This document shows positions 32,360 to 38,610 of a DNA stretch of 41,031 nt, piece by piece (positions within the stretch are counted from its first letter, which is position 1; each line of letters opens with the position of its first letter). This DNA is from Clostridia bacterium (GTDB taxonomy: Bacteria > Bacillota > Clostridia > Oscillospirales > Acutalibacteraceae), in assembly GCA_017436285.1 (NCBI GenBank), contig JAFSDL010000036.1:1-41031 (forward strand). The letters are read 5' to 3'. Made by a program: the position numbers and the translations under genes. The notes below the pieces were generated by a model. The model worked only from the letters and a program-made list of their open reading frames with translations, did no database searches and was not told the origin of the DNA.

Positions 32360-32896
32360 ATGAATTTATTAATTAAAAGACGACAGCTTATTCTTGCAAC
32401 ACTTGTTGTGGCTTTAGGTGCGGCAGTGTTTGTGAATTGGTACTACACAGGCAATAATTCAACAATTCAGTCACCTGAGCAAACAACCGAAAGCGATTAT
32501 GTGCAAAATCTTGGTGAAGCAAAATATGTTAATGCCTCAGGTGAGGAGGCAGATTATTTCAGTGAGGTTAAGCTTAATCGTCAGAAATCAAGGGACGAGG
32601 CGTTAGATAAGCTTAATAAATCCCTTGAAAAAGCAAAAAGCGGAAGCGATGAAGCCAAAGAAATAACAAAATCAATTGATGAGCTTACCGCTCAGATAAA
32701 GCTCGAAAGTGATGTGGAAGCTCTCATTTCCGCAAAGCTTGCAAGTGAATGTGTTGCAGTTATCAATGAAAAATCCGCACAGATTGTAGTTTCAAAGGAT
32801 TCCTTAAGCGATGACGCCACTCTGCAGATAATTGATGTTATAACAACAAATACCGAGCTGACAGCAGATAAAATTAAAATAACCGAATCCAAATAA
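32360..32896 (+). CDS. spoIIIAH: SpoIIIAH
   Basis: 178 residues: one N-terminal membrane helix (about 10-28), a charged helical linker with 'LGEAKYVNASGEEADYFSEVKLNRQKSRDEALDKL', and a C-terminal YscJ/ring-building domain with 'SECVAVINEKSAQIVVSKDSLSDDATLQIIDVI'. SpoIIIAH binds SpoIIQ across the intermembrane space in sporulating cells. ATG 32360 has GGAGGG eight bases upstream; an upstream in-frame start does not. It stands 289 bp from spoIIIAG instead of the usual close linkage. Confidence 0.95.
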   Translation: MNLLIKRRQLILATLVVALGAAVFVNWYYTGNNSTIQSPEQTTESDYVQNLGEAKYVNASGEEADYFSEVKLNRQKSRDEALDKLNKSLEKAKSGSDEAKEITKSIDELTAQIKLESDVEALISAKLASECVAVINEKSAQIVVSKDSLSDDATLQIIDVITTNTELTADKIKITESK

Positions 32897-33054
32897 TGTT
32901 CAATAAATGTCAGTAAAAAGCAGGAAAATGTAGAGAGAATGTTCATAACTTGCGAAAAAATGTTCAAAACTCATCAAAAATTTTTTCACAAAAACTATAT
33001 TGATATTGATTTTTTCTACTACTTCTATCTATTTTTATATTTATATTGGCTAAA

Positions 33055-33094
33055 TTCGGTAGCGTTCGGTAGCGTTCGGTAGCGTTTGGTAGCA
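33055..33094. repeat. Four tandem 10-bp repeats
   Basis: TTCGGTAGCG three times exactly, then TTTGGTAGCA, without spacers. It lies in otherwise AT-rich DNA between spoIIIAH and the palindromic terminator. No gene is visible in 32897-33177. Confidence 0.95.
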
Positions 33095-33107
33095 GACGAA
33101 AAATAGT

Positions 33108-33136
33108 GACGGTTACGAATTCGTAGCCGTCTTTTT
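33108..33136 (+). terminator. Terminator-like palindrome, copy C
   Basis: A 24-base near-perfect palindrome (GACGG, a wobble pair, TACGAA/TTCGTA, CCGTC) followed by T5 on the plus strand. The same sequence occurs at 34058, 35341 and 36253. Here it is free-standing, downstream of spoIIIAH. Confidence 0.85.
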
Positions 33137-33143
33137 CTAAAAT

Positions 33144-33172
33144 AAAAAAACTCTACGAAAAAATCCGTAGAG
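33144..33172 (-). terminator. Terminator of the first Fic operon
   Basis: On the minus strand CTCTACG / CGTAGAG around an 8-nt loop, followed by T7. It lies just after the fic stop codon. Confidence 0.85.
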
Positions 33173-33177
33173 TAAGT

Positions 33178-33768
33178 TTAATGTTTAACATGATTCTTGA
33201 ATATTTCTTTAAGGTAATCTGTAATACCATTTGCAGAATGTATTGTTGCAACCATAAGCTCATCGGTATCTATTTCAGAAAAGTTTATGTCATAACCATT
33301 AAAGCGTATAAGCTGTGCAATAAAAATTCTTTGTGTTCTGCCATTGCCTTCTCTGAAAGGGTGAAGCATATTAGTTGAACAGTAAAAATCAACTATGTTG
33401 TCAATAAAATCATCAAAATCAAGATTTTTAAAATAGTTATTATCCTTTAATCTTTTAAAGCAAGCGTTGGCAATTGTTTCAATATTTTCTGCTTGTGTAA
33501 AGCTTGTTCCTTTTTTAGAAATATCAACAGTTCTGATTTTTCCTGCCCATTCATATAAATCTTCAAATAAGTATTTGTGTATTTGCTTATAATGTTCAAA
33601 ATCAAAAGAGTTGCTTGTAGGGTTTCTTTCTAATTCAGCAGTTTTCGCTAATGTGATACCGGCTTCAAGTTTTGCAAGTTGTTCTTCGTTTTGTATATTG
33701 AACTTGTTAACAAGACAACTTGTACCTTCATAATAATCGTCAGTTAAGGCTGTAATAGTATAACTCAT
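33178..33768 (-). CDS. Fic-domain protein (toxin of a Fic toxin-antitoxin pair), first copy
   Basis: 196 residues. The Fic motif HPFREGNGRTQR starts at His136; all catalytic residues of an AMP-transferase are present. The beta-hairpin flap preceding it ('FDFEHYKQIHKYLFEDLYEWAGKIRTVDISKKGTSF') is typical. It should attach AMP to a target protein hydroxyl and halt growth when unneutralised. I set the start at ATG 33768, which shares one base with the antitoxin stop (TAATG), rather than 26 codons upstream inside the antitoxin gene. No inhibitory helix is visible within the protein itself; the antitoxin supplies it, so this is a class I Fic. Confidence 0.93.
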   Translation of the reverse strand: MSYTITALTDDYYEGTSCLVNKFNIQNEEQLAKLEAGITLAKTAELERNPTSNSFDFEHYKQIHKYLFEDLYEWAGKIRTVDISKKGTSFTQAENIETIANACFKRLKDNNYFKNLDFDDFIDNIVDFYCSTNMLHPFREGNGRTQRIFIAQLIRFNGYDINFSEIDTDELMVATIHSANGITDYLKEIFKNHVKH

Positions 33769-33929
33769 TATGCGACACCAACCGATTGCTTTATAAGTGA
33801 AATATACTGTTCCATTGATATTTCTTTGTTGAGTAGCTTTCTGCATAAATCTTTGCTTTGTTCATCAATTGAAAAACCTTCCATTTCAACAGATGCAGCA
33901 GCATTTTCTATTGCTTTATCAATAGACAT
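33768..33929 (-). CDS. Fic antitoxin (VbhA-like), 53 aa
   Basis: A short gene of 53 codons, MSIDKAIENAAASVEMEGFS... to ...GVA-stop. It contains S-V-E-M-E-G, an exact (S/T)xxxE(G/N) inhibitory motif whose Glu blocks ATP binding in class I Fic toxins. The length and the helical pattern after the motif ('SKDLCRKLLNKEISMEQYISLIKQS') fit VbhA/FicA-type antitoxins. The ribosome binding site is GAGGTGA, and it shares one base with the fic start. The motif position (residues ~13-18) agrees with its partner at 35436. Not recognised by length filters alone, but the evidence is strong. Confidence 0.9.
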   Translation of the reverse strand: MSIDKAIENAAASVEMEGFSIDEQSKDLCRKLLNKEISMEQYISLIKQSVGVA

Positions 33930-34005
33930 ATATTTCACCTCGCTTTTTATCTAATATACCACAATCCATAGTTATTATCAAGTGTTTATTGTTTGTTGTT
34001 TTCTA

Positions 34006-34282
34006 TCTGCCTACCCGTATGGTCAATTTCATAATTATCCCAATAAATAAGCTCACTGACGGTTACGAATTCGTAGCCGTCTTTTTGTAATTTAGTAAGG
34101 ATTTTATCAAGTGCCTCGGGTGTATTTTCAACTCCGTTATGAAACAGTATAATTGAACCGTTCTGCACTGTATTAACCACGCGATTATACATTTTGTAAA
34201 CAGAAAGCAGCTTCCAATCCAAAGAGTCAACACTTAATAAAATGGTACATTGTTGTATATATGTAGAGCATAATAAAATCAA
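34006..34282 (-). pseudogene. Truncated duplicate of the polysaccharide deacetylase gene
   Basis: Bases 34006-34228 align without gaps to 36201-36423, the 3' end of the full deacetylase gene. The encoded ~75 residues ('DSLDWKLLSV..MYNRVVN.VQNGSI.LFHNGVENTPEALDKILTKLQKDGYEFV...') are almost identical, with a mostly synonymous spread of changes. The NodB core (metal-binding Asp/His residues) is missing and the first ~20 residues of the open frame are unrelated, so it cannot be a working deacetylase. It is a partial duplication, possibly carried with the fic module. Confidence 0.85.
34058..34086 (+). terminator. Terminator-like palindrome, copy B (inside the deacetylase duplicate)
   Basis: Same 24-base palindrome plus T5 as the other three copies. 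It lies in the deacetylase fragment, in the codons for 'DGYEFVTV'. Confidence 0.8.
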
Positions 34283-34289
34283 AAAACGA

Positions 34290-34320
34290 TTGGTCAGGAT
34301 TTCTCATGATCAACCTTTTT
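34290..34320. terminator. Hairpin after the XRE gene
   Basis: ATTGGTCA...TGATCAAC around a short loop, with T-runs on both strands (CCTTTTT on plus, CGTTTTTT on minus). The pairing includes wobbles, so it is a weaker candidate. Confidence 0.55.
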
Positions 34321-34323
34321 ATA

Positions 34324-34530
34324 TTAGTCTGCTTTATCGGTTCTGTCTAATAGATAATCAATAGTAACATTGTAATAATCTGCTAATTTTATTAATATTT
34401 CAGCAGTTAAAGATATTACACCTGTTTCATATTGAGAGTATGTGTTTTGTGAAACATTTAAATACTTCGCAATATCTTTTTGTTTAATATCTCTGTCTTC
34501 TCTGATATTTTTCAAATTTTTAAAAACCAT
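34324..34530 (-). CDS. XRE-family transcriptional repressor (68 aa)
   Basis: A small single-domain Cro/CI-type helix-turn-helix protein: 'LKNIREDRDIKQKDIAKYLNVSQNTYSQYETGVISLTAEILIKLADYYNVTIDYLLDRTD'. The 'IAKYLNVSQNTYSQYE' part is the HTH. The ATG at 34530 has GGTGA upstream; a GTG three codons before (34539) overlaps it. It is divergent from the lipoprotein at 34629, and the 98-bp gap carries two palindromic operators and a consensus promoter. It most likely represses the lipoprotein gene and itself. Confidence 0.94.
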   Translation of the reverse strand: MVFKNLKNIREDRDIKQKDIAKYLNVSQNTYSQYETGVISLTAEILIKLADYYNVTIDYLLDRTDKAD

Positions 34531-34556
34531 TTTCTTCACCGCTATTTATTATGCGG

Positions 34557-34602
34557 TATCTGTAATAAAGATATTGACTTTTATCTGTAATACAGATATA
34601 AT
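34557..34602. promoter_or_regulatory. Promoter with two palindromic operators between XRE and lipoprotein genes
   Basis: The operators are TATCTGTAATAAAGATA (34557-34573, one mismatch) and TATCTGTAATACAGATA (34582-34598, perfect 8+1+8 palindrome), with centres 25 bp apart. The lipoprotein promoter is TTGACT (34574-34579), 17-bp spacer, TATAAT (34597-34602). The second operator fills the spacer, so a bound repressor would block RNA polymerase. Confidence 0.85.
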
Positions 34603-34628
34603 ATTGTTAAAACTTGGAGGTGTTATTA

Positions 34629-35285
34629 GTGAATAAAGTTATGTGCATTTTGTTGATTATTGGTGTTTTATTTTCGTTTGTTTCTTGTGATATATCGAAA
34701 AACGAAATTGTTAATCAAAATTATCAAACACAAAGCGATAAGTTAAATAGTGTTGAGGAAAATAGTGTTGTCATAACAACGGGAACAGTTCCTATTGAGG
34801 ATTTTGAGTTTAGATATGGGTGTTGGGGGGATGATATGGCTGAAATAAAAAAACGCGAAGAGTGCGAGTTTTTGGGTGAAACAGAGGATAATTTAGTATT
34901 TGAAGGATCGTTATTAGGTTATGATTGTAGTATAGTTTATCAATTCGATAGTAATAAATTGTTTGGTGGGGGATATATATTTGACGGTATTTTTACAAAT
35001 GCAGGTCAATATATTGTAGCTTACAATGCAATGAAAGAAGAACTTAATGAAAAATACGGAGAACCAGTTACTGATGAGGTTGTTAAAATGCAAAATGATA
35101 ACTTGATAGAAGCGGCTGGTGCTGCTAATGCACTTGAGTATGGCTATGTTGCCTATAAAACTTGCTGGGAAACCGAAAATACTGAGATAACAATGGGTAT
35201 GATGTCTGAAAACTATTCGGTTAGGATTGTGCTGAATTATACTGACATAGACTATGAAGTAAATGATGATGTTGTAGGCTTTTGA
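34629..35285 (+). CDS. Secreted lipoprotein of unknown function (218 aa)
   Basis: Probable GTG start at 34629, six bases after GGAGGTG. The signal peptide ends in FVSC, with Cys20 as lipid anchor. The mature domain contains 'FRYGCWGDDMAEIKKREECEFLGETEDNLVFEGSLLGYDCSIVYQFD', 'YNAMKEELNEKYGEPV' and 'GMMSENYSVRIVLNYTDIDYE'. This is an arrangement I have seen in unnamed Clostridia surface lipoproteins, but I cannot name the domain. It is controlled by the divergent XRE repressor through two operators and terminates at palindrome copy D. Being regulated with Fic modules on both sides hints at a mobile accessory patch. Confidence 0.88.
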   Translation: MNKVMCILLIIGVLFSFVSCDISKNEIVNQNYQTQSDKLNSVEENSVVITTGTVPIEDFEFRYGCWGDDMAEIKKREECEFLGETEDNLVFEGSLLGYDCSIVYQFDSNKLFGGGYIFDGIFTNAGQYIVAYNAMKEELNEKYGEPVTDEVVKMQNDNLIEAAGAANALEYGYVAYKTCWETENTEITMGMMSENYSVRIVLNYTDIDYEVNDDVVGF

Positions 35286-35340
35286 TTTTGTGAATAGGTT
35301 AATCTAATTTATAATATAATCTTACGGAATTAAACTCACT

Positions 35341-35369
35341 GACGGTTACGAATTCGTAGCCGTCTTTTT
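35341..35369 (+). terminator. Terminator-like palindrome, copy D (lipoprotein terminator)
   Basis: Same 24-base palindrome with T5, 56 bp after the lipoprotein stop. The preceding bases 'aactcac' and the following G also match the copy in the deacetylase gene. Confidence 0.88.
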
Positions 35370-35435
35370 GCGATTTTTCGGTTGATATATTCTTTCGTTT
35401 ATGATATAATATAGTCAGAAATGAGGTGGCATTTT

Positions 35436-35603
35436 ATGAGTGAAATTGAACGTATTATCAATGAGGTTGATAGCTCAATGTCTATGGAGGGCTTACCACT
35501 TACAAATGCAGATAAAGAACGAATTTCAGTTTGTCTTAACAATCCTAAAATGCTTGATAGTATGATTAATGAATTGTTGAACAAACATAAGGTTAATGCA
35601 TAA
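35436..35603 (+). CDS. Fic antitoxin (VbhA-like), 55 aa
   Basis: MSEIERIINEVDSSMSMEGL... carries S-M-S-M-E-G, an exact (S/T)xxxE(G/N) inhibitory motif (residues 14-19), followed by a helical C-terminus 'DKERISVCLNNPKMLDSMINELL'. ATG 35436 is preferred to an earlier in-frame ATG because GAGGTGG lies eight bases before it. It ends three bases before the fic gene, so the pair is translationally coupled. Sequence similarity to the 33768 antitoxin is limited to the motif and general plan, so the two pairs are not recent duplicates of each other. Confidence 0.9.
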   Translation: MSEIERIINEVDSSMSMEGLPLTNADKERISVCLNNPKMLDSMINELLNKHKVNA

Positions 35604-35606
35604 GCT

Positions 35607-36200
35607 ATGAAGAGTTACAGTTATGACTATGAGTGGGATATTGAATATTGCTATCCTGATTCCAATGTTTTGAAAAATAAACTTAATATTACTAATTCGG
35701 AAGATTTAGCAATCGCTGAACGAGAAATAACCTCAATCAAATTAGCTTACGCAAAGCAAAATATTATTGAGGGTGATTTTGATTTTTCACATTTGAAGAA
35801 GATACACCGGTTTCTTTTTGAAGATATTTATGACTGGGCAGGAGAATATCGTCATGTTAATATTTCAAAAGGAAATCAGTTTTGCTTGTGGCAGAATTTA
35901 GAATCTTATGCTGATACTGTTTTTTCATCTTTGAAGAAAGAAAATTATTTGAAGAATTGCGATAATATTGCAGAAAGATTAGCTTATTATCTCAGCGAAA
36001 TAAATGTTTTGCACCCTTTCAGAGAAGGGAATGGCAGAACCCAAAGATTGTTTATTGAATATCTTGCTTTGAATGCAGGATATAGGGTTGATTTTTCGTC
36101 TGTTACTCCTGAAGAAATGATTGTTGCAAGTGCAGAGTCCTTTACTTGCGAATACGATAAAATCAACGAAATGTTTAAGAGAATAACAACTAAGCTTTAA
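35607..36200 (+). CDS. Fic-domain protein (toxin), second copy
   Basis: 197 residues with the complete motif HPFREGNGRTQR starting at His136, the same residue number as in the first copy. Upstream, 'FDFSHLKKIHRFLFEDIYDWAGEYRHVNISKGNQF' is the family-typical flap region. It is predicted to AMPylate a target and to be held inactive by the antitoxin gene just before it. Only partly similar to the first Fic. It ends inside the 3' end of the convergent deacetylase gene (11-bp overlap), and the U-rich palindrome that would end its mRNA lies within that gene. Confidence 0.93.
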   Translation: MKSYSYDYEWDIEYCYPDSNVLKNKLNITNSEDLAIAEREITSIKLAYAKQNIIEGDFDFSHLKKIHRFLFEDIYDWAGEYRHVNISKGNQFCLWQNLESYADTVFSSLKKENYLKNCDNIAERLAYYLSEINVLHPFREGNGRTQRLFIEYLALNAGYRVDFSSVTPEEMIVASAESFTCEYDKINEMFKRITTKL

Positions 36201-36945
36201 TCTGCCTACCCGTATGGTCAATTTCATAATTATCCCAATAAATAAGCTCACTGACGGTTACGAATTCGTAGCCGTCTTTTTGTAATTTAGTAAGGATTTT
36301 ATCAAGTGCTTCGGGTGTGTTTTCAACTCCGTTGTGGAATAAAACAATTGACCCGTTTTGCACCTTGTTAACCACACGATTATACATTTCATCAACGGAA
36401 AGCAATTTCCAGTCCAAACTGTCGCAATCCCATTGAATTGTTTTCATACCAAGGCTATCTGCCACCTCTATGCTCTTGTTGTCATAGTCGCCGCTTGGGG
36501 CTCTCACAAGCCTTGGTGCAACACCTGTTATTGCTTCAATTTTCTTGTTGCAGTTAAGTATTTCCTGCTTTATTTCCTCACGACTTATCTTGCTGAATGC
36601 TGCGTGAGTGTCGGAATGATTTGCCATTTCGTGACCATTTTTATGAAATTTCTTTACTGCATCAGGGTTTTTCTCAACCCAGTCGCCAACTGCAAATATA
36701 GTGGCTTTTGCATTGTGCTTTTTCAGTATTTCAATAAGCTCATCGGTGTCCTCGGCACTCCACGCCGCATCAAAGGTAATTGCAATTTTTTTCTCGTCGG
36801 TTTCTACGGAGTAAATCGGTAATTTTCTTGTTGTATTACTGACCTTAACGCCAATATGTGAAATGGTAACAGTTGAAATAATTGTGAGCGCGAGAAGAGA
36901 AAAAACAATAAAAAGTGAGCTTATTCTAATAACCTTAAATTTCAA
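36190..36945 (-). CDS. Polysaccharide deacetylase, PdaB-like (NodB domain)
   Basis: 251 residues. One N-terminal membrane helix (about 8-28) and a NodB domain: TFDAAWSAEDT (motif 1, the Asp being the base), 'NHSDTHAAF' with the metal-binding H-x(3)-H, 'RAPSGDYD', 'DCDSLDWK' and 'LFHNG'. The 'ITFDAAW' variant is typical of sporulation-linked PdaB-like enzymes, which deacetylate peptidoglycan or other GlcNAc polymers. Start appears to be TTG, with GAGGTGG at 36950-36956 only 4-5 bases ahead and located inside the upstream terminator stem. Its last ~75 codons are duplicated at 34006-34228. Confidence 0.9.
   Translation of the reverse strand: MKFKVIRISSLFIVFSLLALTIISTVTISHIGVKVSNTTRKLPIYSVETDEKKIAITFDAAWSAEDTDELIEILKKHNAKATIFAVGDWVEKNPDAVKKFHKNGHEMANHSDTHAAFSKISREEIKQEILNCNKKIEAITGVAPRLVRAPSGDYDNKSIEVADSLGMKTIQWDCDSLDWKLLSVDEMYNRVVNKVQNGSIVLFHNGVENTPEALDKILTKLQKDGYEFVTVSELIYWDNYEIDHTGRQIKA
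36253..36281 (+). terminator. Terminator-like palindrome, copy A (inside the deacetylase gene)
   Basis: The same 24-base palindrome followed by T5 on the plus strand, here within the deacetylase codons for 'DGYEFVTV'. It lies 53 bp past the fic stop and would terminate the convergent Fic transcript. Confidence 0.8.
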
Positions 36946-36946
36946 A

Positions 36947-36982
36947 AAACCACCTCGGGAAATAATATTCCTGAGGTGGTTT
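36947..36982. terminator. Bidirectional terminator between flavoproteins and deacetylase
   Basis: A 15-bp stem AAACCACCTCGGGAA / TTCCTGAGGTGGTTT with one G-U pair, T-rich on both sides. On the minus strand it ends the flavoprotein operon and its 3' arm contains the ribosome binding site of the deacetylase gene. Confidence 0.88.
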
Positions 36983-37002
36983 GTCTTATGAAATATAAAA
37001 GC

Positions 37003-38601
37003 TTAATATTCGCCACTTAAAACTGCTTCTGCACAACGGATACCATCAACGCCTGCAGAAACAATTCCGCCTGCATAGCCTGCGCCCTCGCCACAGGGGT
37101 AAAGACCCCGAAGCCTTGTTGCCTGATAGAATTCATCCCGAATAATTCTTATAGGTGATGAACTTCTCGATTCGGGAGCGGTAAGCACTGCATCATATAA
37201 ATTAAATCCGTGAAGCTTGTTGTCAAAATCCTGAATTGCCCCTGCAATAGTGTCGGTAACTTTTTTTGGAAGCACTTTTCTGATGTCGGTCATTGTAACA
37301 CCTGTGGGGCAGGAGGGGTTAACTGCACCAAGCCTGGTTGATGGTGTATCCTTCAAAAAGTCACCTAAAAGCTGAGCAGGTGCGGTATAATCACCACCGC
37401 CAAGCTTAAATGCCTTTTGCTCAATTTCTCTTTGAAGATACATACCTGCAAGGGGATGGTCGCTTTCAAAGGGTGGCTCAATGCCAACAAGTAAAGCACA
37501 GTTTGCATTTTCTTTATCTCGGGCGTATTCGCTCATTCCGTTAACAACCATTCCGCCTTCTTCGGATGATGCCGCAACAACAGTACCGCCGGGGCACATA
37601 CAGAAGGTGTAAAGACCTCTGCCGTGCTTGGGGTGGCAGGCGAGCTTATAATCTGCCGCAGGAAGCAGGGGAGAATTCCACAGAGAGCCATATTGAGCCT
37701 TGTTGATATGCTCCTGAGGATGCTCGATTCTTGTACCAACAGAGAATGGCTTCTGTATAATTTCAAGACCCTTTCTGTAAACAAGCTCAAAGGTATCTCT
37801 TGCAGAATGACCGATTGCAAGAATAAGTGCATCGGTTTCAATATCGGTTGTTGTTCCGTCAGGGTTTTTGTAGGTGATTCCCTGAACAAATCCGTTGGCA
37901 GTAATAATATCAACCAATTGAGTGTTGAACTTGATTTCACCACCAAGGCGTATAACCTCGTTTCGAAGATTTTTAACTACCGTTTTAAGCTTATCTGTGC
38001 CGATATGAGGAGTTGCAGAGTAAAGAATTTCTTCAGGTGCGCCAAATTCTGCAAAGCGCAGAAAAACCTCTCTGCATCTGCCATCCTTAATGCCCGTTGT
38101 AAGCTTACCGTCTGAAAATGTGCCTGCACCACCCTCACCGAACTGCACATTGGAGTTGGTGTTGAGAACACGCTCGGTCCAGAAGCGGTTAACCTCATTT
38201 GTTCTTTCCTCAACTGCAGAGCCACGCTCTAAAACAATGGGGTTCAAGCCTGCTTTTGCAAGGGTTAATGCGGCAAACATACCTGCAGGTCCAAAGCCAA
38301 CAACAACCGGTCTTAAAGGGAAATTCCTTTTTGCTTCAGGCAAAATATATTCGTATTTCTGAGTAACAAAAGCCTTGTTGGGTGGGAAGGGTGAAACAAT
38401 TTTTTCTTCATCAAGTTCTGTTTCAATTTCAACAGAATAAACAAGTATTATGTTGTCCTTCCTGCGTGAGTCAATAGACCGCCTTGCAAGAGAGAATGAT
38501 TTTATATCATTTTCTTTAATTTTTAATGCCTTTGCGGTTGCTGATTTAACTTCCTCATCCGTTGCACCCAAGGGCATTTTTATTTCATTAATCCGTATCA
38601 T
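37003..38601 (-). CDS. FAD-dependent oxidoreductase, COG2509-like
   Basis: 532 residues. A ~95-residue N-terminal domain ('MIRINEIKMPLGATDEEVKSATAKALKI...SFSLARRSIDSRRKDNI') precedes the FAD-binding GFGPAG (102-107) of a Rossmann fold. 'NSNVQFGEGGAGTFSDGKLTTGIKD' and the late 'YPCGEGAGYAGGIVSAGVDGIRCAEAV' are typical of this uncharacterised flavoprotein family. The substrate is unknown. The gene starts 9 bp after the HI0933-like gene on the same strand and has an AAGGA ribosome binding site. It ends in the terminator at 36947. Confidence 0.93.
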   Translation of the reverse strand: MIRINEIKMPLGATDEEVKSATAKALKIKENDIKSFSLARRSIDSRRKDNIILVYSVEIETELDEEKIVSPFPPNKAFVTQKYEYILPEAKRNFPLRPVVVGFGPAGMFAALTLAKAGLNPIVLERGSAVEERTNEVNRFWTERVLNTNSNVQFGEGGAGTFSDGKLTTGIKDGRCREVFLRFAEFGAPEEILYSATPHIGTDKLKTVVKNLRNEVIRLGGEIKFNTQLVDIITANGFVQGITYKNPDGTTTDIETDALILAIGHSARDTFELVYRKGLEIIQKPFSVGTRIEHPQEHINKAQYGSLWNSPLLPAADYKLACHPKHGRGLYTFCMCPGGTVVAASSEEGGMVVNGMSEYARDKENANCALLVGIEPPFESDHPLAGMYLQREIEQKAFKLGGGDYTAPAQLLGDFLKDTPSTRLGAVNPSCPTGVTMTDIRKVLPKKVTDTIAGAIQDFDNKLHGFNLYDAVLTAPESRSSSPIRIIRDEFYQATRLRGLYPCGEGAGYAGGIVSAGVDGIRCAEAVLSGEY

Positions 38602-38610
38602 TTTTAATCC

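Noticed and set aside
33055-33094. CRISPR array
   Set aside because: The units are 10 bp with no spacers between them and no cas genes are nearby.
33769-33846. Longer start for the first Fic protein (extra 26 codons)
   Set aside because: These codons lie within the antitoxin gene in another frame; the ATG at 33768 overlaps the antitoxin stop and matches the size of the second Fic.
37624-38115. 163-codon plus-strand frame opposite the COG2509-like gene
   Set aside because: Opposite-strand shadow of a conserved flavoprotein gene.
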